62,564 nt of DNA. Origin: Streptococcus thoraltensis DSM 12221 (GTDB taxonomy: Bacteria > Bacillota > Bacilli > Lactobacillales > Streptococcaceae). The stretch covers positions 1 to 62,564 of the forward strand of contig NZ_KB904631.1 of assembly GCF_000380145.1 (NCBI RefSeq), given 5' to 3'. A program made the position numbers and the translations under genes. The notes beneath the pieces were generated by a model that saw only the letters and a list, made by a program, of their open reading frames with translations, did not search any database and was not told where the DNA came from. Positions 42,743-52,041 of this stretch are shown here, piece by piece (position 1 is the first letter of the stretch; every line of letters begins with the position of its first letter).

Positions 42743-43492
42743 TCATGGTTTTTTGACAGTCCGTTCAGGATTCCAAATGAAGCTAGCAATGAAACTAAAA
42801 ACAAGGGTTAGAAAGACAGCAAACAGAGCCACAATTCCTAATGGGATACGATAGATTAAGGTCAATGGGTTGCGCTTTTTTTTTGACGTACGGAAACTGT
42901 CATTTTCAGCGTCAAGGCGATCAAATTCTGCTTGAATGCGACGTGCTACTTCAGCGATTCCTTCATCATTCATACGACGAATATCCGAAACATCGATAGG
43001 ATTTCCGAAGTTCATATCCACTCGTTCACCATTTAAAAGACCGCCAGGGGTCATTGGACCAGCATAGGCAGCTGGCATGATTTTAGCTTTAGCCATCTTA
43101 GCAATGACAGCAACACCACCCTTAACGTCTTGCGAATGGCGACTGCCACTTGGAAACATAACCAGCGAACGGTCAGCCTTTTTGAGCATGTTAACAGGAT
43201 ACTTGATTGCTTCTTGACCTGGATTGTCACGGTCAATTGGAAAAGCACCACACATGCGAATCCACCAACCAAAGATACGATTGGTAAACAGTTCTTTCTT
43301 AGCCATAAAGATAAACTCTTTGGGACGTGCTGCAAACGCCATGTAAACCGGATCCCAGAAAGTTCTGTGAGGTGCTACTAAGATATAATTGTCATCAGCG
43401 GGTAAAATTTTCTCTTCATTGTGGTAGTGAGCATTGCCATTAAAAACCCATAGCAAAAAAACCACTAAACCACGTAAATAGGCATAAAACAT
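42743..43492 (-). CDS. plsC: 1-acyl-sn-glycerol-3-phosphate acyltransferase
   Basis: 249 residues from the ATG at 43492 (GGAGGAAG upstream); the frame continues upstream without reason. Acyltransferase motif I is APHRTFWDP (HxxxxD), followed by FIDRD-like GAFPIDRDNP and motif III MFPSGSRHSQ (usually EGTR, here SGSR, as in other streptococcal PlsC). One C-terminal helix (~225-245). Makes phosphatidic acid from lysophosphatidic acid at the membrane. Confidence 0.9.
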   Translation of the reverse strand: MFYAYLRGLVVFLLWVFNGNAHYHNEEKILPADDNYILVAPHRTFWDPVYMAFAARPKEFIFMAKKELFTNRIFGWWIRMCGAFPIDRDNPGQEAIKYPVNMLKKADRSLVMFPSGSRHSQDVKGGVAVIAKMAKAKIMPAAYAGPMTPGGLLNGERVDMNFGNPIDVSDIRRMNDEGIAEVARRIQAEFDRLDAENDSFRTSKKKRNPLTLIYRIPLGIVALFAVFLTLVFSFIASFIWNPERTVKKP

Positions 43493-43649
43493 GTTACTTC
43501 CTCCATACACAGTCTTACTATTATAACATGTTATGGATTTTTGGAAAATAGCCGAACTGTAAGAAAATATCATGCTGTTCTCACTTGACTATTGAAAGCC
43601 TTTTCTATATGATGACAGTAAGTAGGAAATCACTAAAGGAGGAAGTTTT

Positions 43650-43838
43650 ATGAATCAATTCGAAGCGTTTAAAGCAACTCTCTCAGAAGATAGTCTCAGA
43701 GCTATTTACGATGAAACAAAACTTGAAGTTGCTGGTGATAACTTAGAAGGCACAGAGAGCTTTTCAGCAGCCTTAGCCACCCACATGGCAATCAATCTTG
43801 TTGAAAAGTACCATGAATGGCTCAATAGTAAGCCCTAA
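43650..43838 (+). CDS. Conserved small acidic protein, unknown function
   Basis: 62 residues, acidic N-terminal half and helical character (MNQFEAFKATLSEDSLRAIY ... AALATHMAINLVEKYHEWL). Excellent AAAGGAGGAAG ribosome site and its own terminator, so it is very likely expressed. No signal peptide, membrane helix or recognised domain. Convergent with the methyltransferase gene. Confidence 0.7.
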   Translation: MNQFEAFKATLSEDSLRAIYDETKLEVAGDNLEGTESFSAALATHMAINLVEKYHEWLNSKP

Positions 43839-43866
43839 ACTTAGGTCAGCGGACCTAAGTTTTTTT
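43837..43866. terminator. Bidirectional terminator
   Basis: AAACTTAGGTC / GACCTAAGTTT around AGCG, with T-run on the plus strand and A-run on the other side. Serves the small acidic protein gene and the convergent methyltransferase gene, whose stop it nearly touches. Confidence 0.9.
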
Positions 43867-43867
43867 A

Positions 43868-44404
43868 TTACTCTTGATTTACACGTGTATTAGGAATGAT
43901 TACTTCTGCCAAAAGACGATTCTCCTCGCGAATGCGAAGCATCAAAGCAATAACATAGAATGGAAGAATAATCATTGCTGATATCCATGCATGCCCCAAA
44001 AGGCAGATACCAATTAACTCCGGCATAATATTCAAATAATAATTAGGATGTTTGACGGTCTTAAATAACCAATGATCTACAAACTGATGGTCATTAACCA
44101 ACATCAATTTAATCGTCCAAATATCCCCTAACAAACTTGTGACTACTTTCAAGATAACAACTGAAAAAATCATCAATGCTAAGCCTAATAAGGATAGCGC
44201 ATCAAAGGCGGGTTGGCGAAGATAGATTTCAATAGCTACAGCTAGGTAAAAGCTAATATGCAAAATGGTAATTGCCTTAGAAACTTTCTCCCCGTATTCT
44301 CGACCACCGTTTGCTAGAATCGCTTTTTCGTTTCGAATAGATAAACGTAAAAAGAGCAAACGAATCACAAACATTAAGCATAGAAATAAATATATTAAAG
44401 ACAT
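43868..44404 (-). CDS. Isoprenylcysteine carboxyl methyltransferase family membrane protein
   Basis: 178 residues, five or so helices, with the family's SAM-binding C-terminal pattern KHPNYYLNIMPELIG (NxxY/H-P-xY type) and RIREENRLLAE. In bacteria these act on small hydrophobic substrates or polyketides, not prenylated proteins; the substrate here is unknown. GGAGA ribosome site 5 nt before the ATG. No operon partner. Confidence 0.75.
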   Translation of the reverse strand: MSLIYLFLCLMFVIRLLFLRLSIRNEKAILANGGREYGEKVSKAITILHISFYLAVAIEIYLRQPAFDALSLLGLALMIFSVVILKVVTSLLGDIWTIKLMLVNDHQFVDHWLFKTVKHPNYYLNIMPELIGICLLGHAWISAMIILPFYVIALMLRIREENRLLAEVIIPNTRVNQE

Positions 44405-44659
44405 AGACTCTCCTTTTGAGCAAATATATGGAAAATTTTAGTGGAAATTAGTTTAACTGTCAAGGTAAATTTTGCCCTTAGAATCTGACAACTTCCCATT
44501 TAGAATCTTTTAGGTATACTCCAAACCAATTTATCAAAGAAAGTAGGACTTTAACTTTTCTGAATTCCACATCTTTTTTTAAAAATTTTAATCATAACAT
44601 AATAAGGATGAAAAACAACTATCAAGTACAGTCAGCCTAATTTTTGCTATAATAAGGTC

Positions 44660-45424
44660 ATGTCTCAAATTCTACTAAAAGAGGGAGAGCGCATCGATCA
44701 GCTCTTCTCAACAGATGTTAAAATCATTCAGAATAAGGCTGTTTTCAGCTATTCCATTGACAGCGTACTATTATCTCGCTTTCCAAAAATTCCATCAAAA
44801 GGGCTTATTGTAGACCTCTGTTCAGGAAATGGTGCTGTCGGTCTTTTTGCTAGCACAAGAACTAAAGCTCCAATTACCTTGGTTGAACTCCAAGAACGGC
44901 TGGCTGATATGGCAGAACGCTCCATCCAGCTCAATCAACTAACAGAGCAAGTGACAATGGTTCAAGATGACCTCAAAAACCTCCTAGAACACGTGCCTCG
45001 CTCTCAGGTTGATCTTATCCTCTGCAATCCGCCTTATTTCAAATCAACCGAAACATCCAAGAAGAATCTCTCGAAGCACTACCTTCTAGCACGACATGAG
45101 ATTACGACCAATTTGGAAGAAATTTGCCAGGTTTCAAGACATGCTCTTAAGTCTAATGGTCGGTTAGCCATGGTGCATCGCCCCGATCGTTTTTTGGACA
45201 TCCTTGATACCCTAAGACGTTATAACTTAGCGCCCAAGCGTGTTCAGTTTGTCTATCCTAAAATGGGAAAAGATGCTAATATGCTCTTGATTGAAGCCAT
45301 CAAAGATGGCTCTACCGATGGTTTGAAAATCCTACCACCACTCTTTGTTCACAAAGATAATGGCGATTATACTGACGACATTTTTGAGATTTACTTCGGC
45401 AAAAAAGGACAGAGCCATGACTGA
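44660..45424 (+). CDS. trmN6: tRNA1(Val) (adenine37-N6)-methyltransferase-like protein
   Basis: 254 residues. Rossmann methyltransferase: SAM motif [19 protein letters not shown] (~48-65) and catalytic motif [11 protein letters not shown] (~123-131), characteristic of the YfiC/TrmN6 and other N6-adenine enzymes. Modifies A37 next to the anticodon of tRNA-Val in E. coli; the tRNA target in streptococci is assumed. TATAATAAGG lies 8 nt before the start, so the leader is very short or absent. Overlaps the next gene by 8 nt. Confidence 0.85.
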   Translation: MSQILLKEGERIDQLFSTDVKIIQNKAVFSYSIDSVLLSRFPKIPSKGLIVDLCSGNGAVGLFASTRTKAPITLVELQERLADMAERSIQLNQLTEQVTMVQDDLKNLLEHVPRSQVDLILCNPPYFKSTETSKKNLSKHYLLARHEITTNLEEICQVSRHALKSNGRLAMVHRPDRFLDILDTLRRYNLAPKRVQFVYPKMGKDANMLLIEAIKDGSTDGLKILPPLFVHKDNGDYTDDIFEIYFGKKGQSHD

Positions 45425-45677
45425 AACAAAAGCCTACATGTACGTCTTAGAATGTGCCGACAAGACCCTCTATACTGGCTATACGACAGATATTGAACGA
45501 CGCCTAAAAACCCATAATGCTGGCAAAGGCGCCAAATATACCAGAGCTCGCTTACCCGTAAAACTACTCTATCAAGAAAGCTTCACCAGTAAACAAGAGG
45601 CACAAAGCGCCGAAGCCCATTTCAAACAAAAAACACGACGGCAGAAATTAGAATATATAAAAAAAAATAAGATGTGA
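45417..45677 (+). CDS. GIY-YIG domain protein (UPF0213/YhbQ-like)
   Basis: 86 residues from the ATG at 45417, overlapping trmN6. Single GIY-YIG domain: [20 protein letters not shown] (Y..Y-TGYT), Arg in [11 protein letters not shown] and Glu in [12 protein letters not shown]. Small stand-alone members are nuclease-like proteins of unclear role. The pair trmN6-GIY-YIG is a common gene order in Firmicutes. Confidence 0.88.
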   Translation: MTETKAYMYVLECADKTLYTGYTTDIERRLKTHNAGKGAKYTRARLPVKLLYQESFTSKQEAQSAEAHFKQKTRRQKLEYIKKNKM

Positions 45678-45727
45678 GGTCATGATGACTATATCTGCCG
45701 CCATCTTATTTTTTAATAAAAAGACAA

Positions 45728-45768
45728 ATCAAAACCAGCAATCCTCTCTCCTTGATTGCTGGTTTTAT
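45728..45768. terminator. Bidirectional terminator
   Basis: AAAACCAGCAATC / GATTGCTGGTTTT, perfect 13-bp stem around CTCTCTCCTT, with T-rich tail. Shared by the GIY-YIG gene and the convergent cshA gene. Confidence 0.9.
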
Positions 45769-45805
45769 ACGATTTGTAGATGTTACTTTGAGTTTTCCTA
45801 CTTAT

Positions 45806-47362
45806 TTATCTCTCACCTTTGTTGCGAATAACAAATCCTGTTTTCTTTTCGCTTGAGGTATTTTTGTGTGATTTTTTATTATCTTGGCGACGGTTATCTT
45901 TTTTGAACTTATCGTCACGACGTTTGAAATCACGACGTCCGCCACGACGACGGTCATTATCACGACCACCACGGTTGCGATCACGATTACCTCGTGCGCC
46001 TTTGCCTTTACCACCACCTGATGGTTTGAATGGTAATGGTTTTTCACGCGCAATTTCAACAGCTGGCATGCTTTCTGGATCTTGAACCGTTAGACTCAAG
46101 ACATAGAGCGCCAATTCTTCAGGAGTGAATTCCTGCGCCAATTGGATAGCATCACCTTTGAATTTTTCAAAGTTTGCTCGGATAGATTCATCCTTAAAAT
46201 CACGTTCAATTTTCTTAAGGGCTACTTTTTTCTTAGCTTGGAAGGCTTCTTCTGCTGTTGCAGGTTTTAGCCCCTTCATAGCTTTTTTAGTCAATTTTTC
46301 AATCATTGACAAGTAACCCATCTCATTTGGTGAAACAAATGTGATTGACTCACCTGATTTTCCAGCACGGCCTGTACGACCAATACGGTGGACATAGCTT
46401 TCTGGATCCTGTGGAATATCATAATTGTAAACATGTGTAACACCAGAAATGTCCAAACCACGTGCTGCTACATCTGTCGCAACAAGAATATCAATTTGGT
46501 CATTTTTGAAATCACGGATAACACGAAGACGTTTATTTTGATCCAAATCACCATGGATACCCTCTGCACGGAAACCACGAAGTTTCAAACCACGTGTCAG
46601 TTCATCAACACGGCGTTTTGTACGACCAAAGACAATTGATAACTCCGGTTGATCAACGTCCATAAGACGAGTCATCGTATCAAATTTTTCATGCTCTTTA
46701 ACACGAACATAGTATTGGTCAACGTTTACATTGGTTAATTCTTTAGCTTCAATCCTAACATGCTCAGGTTCTCTCATGAACTTAACCCCAATACGTTTGA
46801 TAGCATCAGGCATTGTCGCTGAGAAAAGAAGGGTTTGGCGATTTTCTGGAACGCGACTGATAATGGCTTCGATGTCTTCCAAGAAGCCCATATTAAGCAT
46901 TTCATCAGCTTCGTCAAGGATCAAGGTTTCGACATTATCCAACTTCAATGCTTTACGTTTAATCAAATCAAGCAAACGCCCCGGAGTACCGACCACAACA
47001 TGGGCACCTGATTTTAGAGCTTTGATTTGTTTTTCAATGGATGATCCACCGTATACTGAGCGAACTTTCACACCTTTATCACGTCCAAAACGGAAAAGTT
47101 CTTCTTGTGATTGAACGGCTAACTCACGTGTTGGCGCAATGACAAGAGCTTGAATGACATTTCTATCAGTCGAAATTTTATTAAGTGTGGGCAAACCAAA
47201 AGCAGCGGTTTTACCTGTACCAGTTTGAGCTTGACCAATCACGTCTTTTCCTTCAAGTGCAAGTGGAATCGTCAACTCTTGGATAGGTGATGCTTTTTCA
47301 AAACCAGCGGTTACAACGGCTGCTTGGATATTTTCACTAAGGTTTAATTCTGTAAATTTCAA
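45806..47362 (-). CDS. cshA: DEAD-box RNA helicase CshA
   Basis: 518 residues from a TTG start (AAAGAGA site upstream), the usual start for this streptococcal gene. Helicase motifs: Q motif GFEKASPIQE, AQTGTGKTAA, PTRELA, DEADEM, SAT, and in domain 2 HIGRTGRAGKSG. C-terminal ~90 residues are Arg/Gly/Asp-rich (GNRDRNRGGRDNDRRRGGRR), an RNA-binding tail that looks low-complexity. Unwinds RNA in ribosome biogenesis and mRNA decay at low temperature. Length is typical. Confidence 0.94.
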   Translation of the reverse strand: MKFTELNLSENIQAAVVTAGFEKASPIQELTIPLALEGKDVIGQAQTGTGKTAAFGLPTLNKISTDRNVIQALVIAPTRELAVQSQEELFRFGRDKGVKVRSVYGGSSIEKQIKALKSGAHVVVGTPGRLLDLIKRKALKLDNVETLILDEADEMLNMGFLEDIEAIISRVPENRQTLLFSATMPDAIKRIGVKFMREPEHVRIEAKELTNVNVDQYYVRVKEHEKFDTMTRLMDVDQPELSIVFGRTKRRVDELTRGLKLRGFRAEGIHGDLDQNKRLRVIRDFKNDQIDILVATDVAARGLDISGVTHVYNYDIPQDPESYVHRIGRTGRAGKSGESITFVSPNEMGYLSMIEKLTKKAMKGLKPATAEEAFQAKKKVALKKIERDFKDESIRANFEKFKGDAIQLAQEFTPEELALYVLSLTVQDPESMPAVEIAREKPLPFKPSGGGKGKGARGNRDRNRGGRDNDRRRGGRRDFKRRDDKFKKDNRRQDNKKSHKNTSSEKKTGFVIRNKGER

Positions 47363-47644
47363 ATGTTTCTCTTTTCTAAAAGTGGTACGAAGCCACTCTA
47401 TTAGGCTGGTGCAGATAATTGGCTCACTAAAAGCCAGTTCAAATCCTTATTTAATGATAAAAATTTGGCAAATCAAAGTTTTGTAACTTTTCTAGCCAAC
47501 ACATCTGCTAGTAATTATGACAACTTATCTAGTGTAACACAATCTGTTTCAAATTGATAGAAATTCTTTTCATAAAGATTATAAATACGTTTTCATAGAG
47601 GACTTTATTCTCTTTAAAAATCCTTTTTCAGATACTGAACTGGA

Positions 47645-47977
47645 CTATAAAACTAAATGCTGTACGACATAGGCAAATAATCTAAAAAGAATGATTACTA
47701 AAACAATATAATTTAAGATAAATAAGCACCGCTTTAACTGTGATAAGGTTTTAAATGGAACATTGGCTACAACTACCAAGCCGGTAAGGGCTGCTAAGAG
47801 GCTTAACCATTGGCAAATATAAATGAAGTTTAAACTATTAGCAAGCATCAAAAATAGAACTGACCATAAAAATAATAATTTAATCTTCTTCAATGATCGA
47901 CAAGACTTGGTCGTGTGTGGCATCAGTGCGAAACATCCAATTATCGCAAGCAAATATAAGATTTTTAAAAATAGCAT
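47645..47977 (-). CDS. Hypothetical small membrane protein
   Basis: 110 residues with three or four hydrophobic segments (MLFLKILYLLAIIGCFALM, LLFLWSVLFLMLANSLNFIY, WLSLLAALTGLVVVANV, CLFILNYIVLVIILFRLFAYV). No recognised family and no good ribosome site, so it may depend on coupling to the overlapping upstream frame. The sequence pattern (membrane helices joined by basic loops) favours a real gene. Confidence 0.5.
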   Translation of the reverse strand: MLFLKILYLLAIIGCFALMPHTTKSCRSLKKIKLLFLWSVLFLMLANSLNFIYICQWLSLLAALTGLVVVANVPFKTLSQLKRCLFILNYIVLVIILFRLFAYVVQHLVL

Positions 47978-48077
47978 TTCTAATGCTGGCCTCTCTCTTT
48001 ATTTGTAAAATCATCTCATCTCCAATCGCATGTCTAATAGAAATGTCAACTGTTAATTCGACTTTTTTCACTGACAT
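47880..48077 (-). CDS. Hypothetical 65-residue protein overlapping the membrane-protein gene
   Basis: Reads MSVKKVELTVDISIRHAIGD ... DATHDQVLSIIEED. It overlaps the following gene by 98 nt in another frame. TATACT lies 7 nt before the ATG, implying a leaderless mRNA or a chance frame. The soluble sequence is not recognised. Either this and the next gene are a coupled pair or one is spurious. Confidence 0.35.
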   Translation of the reverse strand: MSVKKVELTVDISIRHAIGDEMILQIKREASIRNAIFKNLIFACDNWMFRTDATHDQVLSIIEED

Positions 48078-48180
48078 CGTCTAGTATAACATCTTTTCAT
48101 TCCCTTTTTCAACATCTTTTTGAAATATTTGTAACAATAATGAAATATAATATTCTAAAAACTCTCTATTTTTTCGAAAC

Positions 48181-48396
48181 TATAGCCAAATGAATTAACT
48201 TTCAGAACAAGAAACAAAAAAGACGCAAACAGTGCTTAATACTCTTCGAGAATCAAAAAGAGACCTTGTTGACTTGATACGATGAGCTTCAGTTCTATCT
48301 GCTATCTGTGTCGCCTAATCTGCTTTTGATTCTCATTGAATATGACTACAACAAGTCGAAAGTGACCATGTAGCAAAAATAATTCAAAAGACTATA
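48181..48396. repeat. BOX-in-MITE composite repeat (copy G, 216 bp)
   Basis: MITE ends TATAGCCAAATGAATTAACT (48181) and AATTCAAAAGACTATA (48396). BOX at ~48239-48344 (TACTCTTCGAGAATC ... GATTCTCATTGAATATG), at the same internal MITE site as in copy B but in the opposite BOX orientation. Confidence 0.85.
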
Positions 48397-48543
48397 AAAG
48401 AAAGTTGATACGACTCAGAATGTAGATAACTTTCTGAAAAAGTGCTATTTGGGGAAAGCTTCCAGGGATACAGATAATCATTAAACTTTTAGAACTACTG
48501 TTATGTCAACGTTTTGAAGAGTTTTTTTGACTGCAAAGAAAAA

Positions 48544-48585
48544 AGATTGAAGAAAAGTGTCCAAGATGGACTTCTTCTTCAATCT
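48544..48585. terminator. Palindromic terminator-like hairpin
   Basis: AGATTGAAGAAAAGTGTCCA ... TGGACTTCTTCTTCAATCT, an 18-19 bp imperfect stem, flanked by A-rich sequence. Related to 6628-6672. The T-tract is lacking on the plus strand, so it may act as an RNA structure or a minus-strand terminator. Confidence 0.5.
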
Positions 48586-48766
48586 AAAGGAAGTAAAAAG
48601 GAACTCTAATAAAAAATATAGACCTCACTCCTTGGTTTCTAGGTTCAAGCTAAAACAATCCGTTGAATCATTTACTCCCACCGCACAGCTGGTGATACTA
48701 ACTTTGGAACTTAAAAAGCAAACCTCATGACAAGAAGCCGCTACTGTGCCAATTTGATTTTACTAG

Positions 48767-48816
48767 AATAAGTTGGAGAGGATGGGCTTGAACCTAGCCT
48801 CTTCAACTTATTTCAA
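48767..48816 (-). terminator. Terminator of PH-domain gene
   Basis: AATAAGTTGGAGAGG / CCTCTTCAACTTATT (14 of 15 paired) around a 17-nt loop; the right arm includes the end of the gene. On the minus strand it is followed by CTAGTAAAATC, so T-poor; termination is likely but not certain. Confidence 0.5.
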
Positions 48817-49188
48817 GACGGCTGCTGCCAAGGCTTGTTGAATCTGAACGACATTTTTATCACTCTTAAACTGCAATACCTCTGCTGGTTCCAGTGCAGA
48901 TGAAATCCAAATCTTTAACTCCGCATCCAAATCAAAATGTCCAGATGTTTCAACGCTAAATCGCGAAATGGAACGATAAGGAATTGATTTATAGGAAGTT
49001 TTCTTTCCAGTCATTCCTTGTTTATCCACTAAAATAAGACGCTTTTCAGTAAATACAACTAAATCACGAATCAAAGCAAATGCTAATTCCACTTGTTCTC
49101 CTGAAACAAGCACATCCCGCAATTGCTCCTCAACCTTGTCATTATCTTTTTGCGATGCATTTCCTAAAAGACCAGAAAATAAACCCAT
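48808..49188 (-). CDS. PH domain-containing protein (bPH type)
   Basis: 126 residues from the ATG at 49188 (GAGG 7 nt upstream; ATG ATG tandem, the first at 49191 is closer to the site). N-terminal hydrophobic GLFSGLLGNA, then a bacterial pleckstrin-homology fold (~30-120: VELAFALIRDLVVFTEKRLI, YKSIPYRSISRFSVETSGHF). These bPH proteins are soluble, oligomeric and of unknown function, often linked to envelope stress. Monocistronic. Confidence 0.8.
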   Translation of the reverse strand: MGLFSGLLGNASQKDNDKVEEQLRDVLVSGEQVELAFALIRDLVVFTEKRLILVDKQGMTGKKTSYKSIPYRSISRFSVETSGHFDLDAELKIWISSALEPAEVLQFKSDKNVVQIQQALAAAVLK

Positions 49189-49257
49189 CATCTTTCCTCG
49201 CTTTATCTTTATTTCTACCATTGTATCAAAAATAAAAACAAGATTCTGACTTTTACT

Positions 49258-49290
49258 GTCAAAAAATACCTGACTAAGCCAGGTATTGGG
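49258..49290 (-). terminator. Hairpin upstream of PH-domain gene / downstream of prfC
   Basis: On the minus strand AATACCTG / CAGGTATT around GCTTAGT, followed by TTTTTTG. It lies 267 nt after prfC and ~70 nt before the PH gene, so it separates the two units. The 49291-49556 stretch holds no other feature. Confidence 0.75.
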
Positions 49291-49556
49291 AGGTGATGAA
49301 AAAATATTATTTATAGTTTTTTGAATAAGGTTCGATAAATAATGGGACTTTAAAAAAGACTAAGTGAGTTACCAAAAATACTAACCTTTACAAATGATTT
49401 ACTGTGTATTTTTCACTAGCTAGGATAATAAACAAATCTTATCACAGTAGGCCTTAACCAATCCAACCATCACTTTCTATCACTTGAATTCTTGGGAAGT
49501 CATAACAAAACAAAGACGTCACAATCATCTTCCTTGATTGCTAATCTCGTCTTTCG

Positions 49557-51101
49557 CTACATCTTCTCTTCTAGCGCTACTTCTGGGTATTTGTCTGCGA
49601 ACCAACGAAGAGCAAAGTCGTTTTCAAATAAGAAGACTGGCTGGTCATAGCGGTCTTTGGCTAGGATGTTTCGACTTGAACTCATGCGTTCATCAAGGTC
49701 TTCTGGTTTAATCCAACGAACCGTCTTTTTACCCATTGGAGTCATAACGACTTCTGCATTGTATTCACCCTCCATGCGGTGCTTGAAGACTTCAAATTGC
49801 AATTGTCCAACAGCACCAAGCATGTATTCTCCTGTCTGGTAATTTTTGTAAAGTTGGATAGCTCCTTCTTGTACCAGCTGCTCAATTCCCTTATGGAAAG
49901 ATTTTTGTTTCATGACGTTTTTAGCTGCAACCTTCATGAAAATCTCTGGCGTAAAGGTTGGCAATGGTTCAAATTCAAATTTATTTTTACCAACTGTTAG
50001 AGTGTCTCCAACTTGGTAAGTCCCCGTATCATAGACACCGATAATATCGCCAGCAACGGCATTTTCAACATTTTCACGAGATTCTGCCATAAATTGCGTG
50101 ACATTGGAAAGTTTAGCGCCTTTTCCTGTACGTGGAAGATTAACACCCATTCCGCGCTCAAATTCACCTGAAACAATACGTACAAAGGCGATACGGTCAC
50201 GGTGGCGAGGGTCCATATTTGCCTGAATTTTAAAAACAAAACCAGAAAAATCCTTGTCCAGCGGATCAATCAGCTTATCTTCAGTTGTCTTGTGACCATG
50301 TGGTTCTGGCGCAAATTCCAAGAAAGTATCAAGGAAAGTTTGTACACCAAAATTAGTAAGGGCTGAGCCGAAAAACACTGGCGTCAAATCACCATCAAGG
50401 ATTGCTTCTTGAGAAAATTCATTACCAGCCTCACTTAACAGTTCAATATCTTCTTTTGCTTGCTCATAGAAAGGATTATTTGCAAAGAGAGTATCGCCAT
50501 CAGCAATTTCTGCAAAACGTTCATCACCTTTGTAAAGTTCCAAGCGTTGATTGTGAATATCGTAAAGTCCTTCAAAAGCTCGACCCATACCGATTGGCCA
50601 GTTCATCGGATAGGAGGCGATTCCCAAGACTTCTTCTAACTCTTCTAGAAGGTCCAGCGGTTCACGACCATCTCGGTCTAATTTATTGATAAAAGTAAAA
50701 ACTGGAATGTTACGGTGCTTAACAACTTCAAAAAGTTTTTTGGTTTGAGCCTCGATACCTTTGGCAGAGTCTACCACCATGACAGCAGCGTCCACAGCCA
50801 TAAGGGTACGATAAGTATCCTCTGAGAAATCCTCGTGACCAGGCGTGTCCAAGATATTGACGCGTTTACCTGCGTAGTCAAATTGCATGACAGATGACGT
50901 TACAGAGATACCGCGTTGTTTCTCGATGTCCATCCAGTCAGATTTAGCAAAGTTACCTGTTTTCTTTCCTTTGACGGTACCAGCTTCACGAAGCTCACCA
51001 CCGAAATAGAGTAATTGTTCTGTAATTGTCGTTTTACCAGCATCCGGGTGAGAGATGATGGCAAAGGTACGACGGCGTTTAATTTCGTCTTGAATTGACA
51101 T
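49557..51101 (-). CDS. prfC: Peptide chain release factor 3
   Basis: 514 residues. Translational GTPase: P-loop [16 protein letters not shown] (~17-32), switch [26 protein letters not shown] and SAKG. Domain 2 beta-barrel (~290-380) and the RF3-specific C-terminal domain (VRWIKPEDL ... [12 protein letters not shown]). Recycles RF1/RF2 after termination. Length is standard. Monocistronic. Confidence 0.95.
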   Translation of the reverse strand: MSIQDEIKRRRTFAIISHPDAGKTTITEQLLYFGGELREAGTVKGKKTGNFAKSDWMDIEKQRGISVTSSVMQFDYAGKRVNILDTPGHEDFSEDTYRTLMAVDAAVMVVDSAKGIEAQTKKLFEVVKHRNIPVFTFINKLDRDGREPLDLLEELEEVLGIASYPMNWPIGMGRAFEGLYDIHNQRLELYKGDERFAEIADGDTLFANNPFYEQAKEDIELLSEAGNEFSQEAILDGDLTPVFFGSALTNFGVQTFLDTFLEFAPEPHGHKTTEDKLIDPLDKDFSGFVFKIQANMDPRHRDRIAFVRIVSGEFERGMGVNLPRTGKGAKLSNVTQFMAESRENVENAVAGDIIGVYDTGTYQVGDTLTVGKNKFEFEPLPTFTPEIFMKVAAKNVMKQKSFHKGIEQLVQEGAIQLYKNYQTGEYMLGAVGQLQFEVFKHRMEGEYNAEVVMTPMGKKTVRWIKPEDLDERMSSSRNILAKDRYDQPVFLFENDFALRWFADKYPEVALEEKM

Positions 51102-51135
51102 AGTTATCCTTTTCTAGTCTGTTAAATAATTATTT

Positions 51136-51241
51136 TATACTCAATGAAAATCAAAAATAGACTGAGCGACACAGATAGCAGATAGAACTGTCTTCATCAA
51201 ATCAAGGCAACAACGTCTGCTTTTGCTTTTCGAAGAGTATT
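51136..51241. repeat. Solo BOX-like element (copy H, 106 bp)
   Basis: TATACTCAATGAAAATCAAA (51136) to GCTTTTCGAAGAGTAT (~51240). Terminal inverted repeats are partly complementary, and the interior GACACAGATAGCAGATAGAACTG is the shared core. No surrounding MITE, so this is the free form. Resembles pneumococcal BOX (boxA/boxC ends) in plan. Confidence 0.8.
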
Positions 51242-51285
51242 AGATTACTGTTTTTAATTGATTTACTTGCTTTAGGCGCAACATA

Positions 51286-51310
51286 AAAAGAGCTGCACTA
51301 TCTGCAACTC
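51286..51310 (-). terminator. Terminator of murF-ywaF transcript
   Basis: On the minus strand GAGTTGCA / TGCAGCTC around GATAG, followed by TTTTTATG. Lies 35 nt after the membrane-protein gene. Confidence 0.75.
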
Positions 51311-51344
51311 CTTTATTATAGCTAAATAAGGATAGTCTAGCAAG

Positions 51345-52031
51345 TCAGACTCTCACTGTCAGACGCTCAATTTCTCTTGACATGATTCCTTGAATCAGTG
51401 TCATTAAAATCGAAATGACCAGACTAACGATTAAAAGATTAAACATGCCATTCTTACTTGCTAAAATCGGTGTCTCACGTAAAAATCCATAGTTGGCTTG
51501 AAAGATTAGATCAACCACACCAATAACGACATTCATCAAAAATGTCATTTGAAGAATGTTTTTAAACGAAAGTTGAATACTAGCTTCATTTTGATACAGA
51601 TAAGTTAGACAGTTAATTAGCAAAGCCATATGCCCAATAACATAAGACAAAATGGTCAGATGAGGGAATGGATAGGGATCAAAAACAGGGTAGCAAAGGG
51701 CACAGATAGCTCCTGCTATTCCGAGATAGGCAAAATAAGTCTTAAGTCTTCCCTTCGGTAGAAAAAGAATGGCTAGCGTAGCCATTCTACAATGGTAAAA
51801 AGGGAGGCATTCTACCACATCAAAATGAGCAAAGAGGTACCAAGAATACAAAGAAATGATTTGAAGGTATTGTATCTTCTTCCAAAAAGTCTGATAGCCA
51901 GACATGCTACAGCAAATCCGAGTCATTCCAATAGAAAGAATCACTAACGTCACAAGAAAGCTACATACCACAGGCGTAACCCTAGGCGCATGACTAGCCG
52001 TACCAGTTATCATCGATTGAATTGTAAACAT
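51345..52031 (-). CDS. YwaF/TIGR02206 family membrane protein
   Basis: 228 residues, six predicted helices. The PFYHCRMATLAILFL segment (~76-90) and PYPFPHLTILSYVIGHMALL match the TIGR02206 family, which places conserved H/C residues in a helix. Function unknown. It follows murF by 10 nt, so likely in the same transcript. Start ATG at 52031 with a weak upstream site. Confidence 0.75.
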   Translation of the reverse strand: MFTIQSMITGTASHAPRVTPVVCSFLVTLVILSIGMTRICCSMSGYQTFWKKIQYLQIISLYSWYLFAHFDVVECLPFYHCRMATLAILFLPKGRLKTYFAYLGIAGAICALCYPVFDPYPFPHLTILSYVIGHMALLINCLTYLYQNEASIQLSFKNILQMTFLMNVVIGVVDLIFQANYGFLRETPILASKNGMFNLLIVSLVISILMTLIQGIMSREIERLTVRV

Positions 52032-52041
52032 AATTACCTAC

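Larger units (their letters stand above)
48078..48807. other. Intergenic region with composite repeat and hairpin
   Basis: No gene supported. Holds BOX-in-MITE copy G (48181-48396) and the palindrome AGATTGAAGAAAAGTGTCC / GGACTTCTTCTTCAATCT at 48544-48585. The remaining ~200 bp (48590-48767) has no recognised signal. Confidence 0.6.

Noticed and set aside
45819..46085. Arg/Ser-rich plus-strand frame opposite cshA
   Set aside because: It is the reverse of the RGG-rich tail of CshA.
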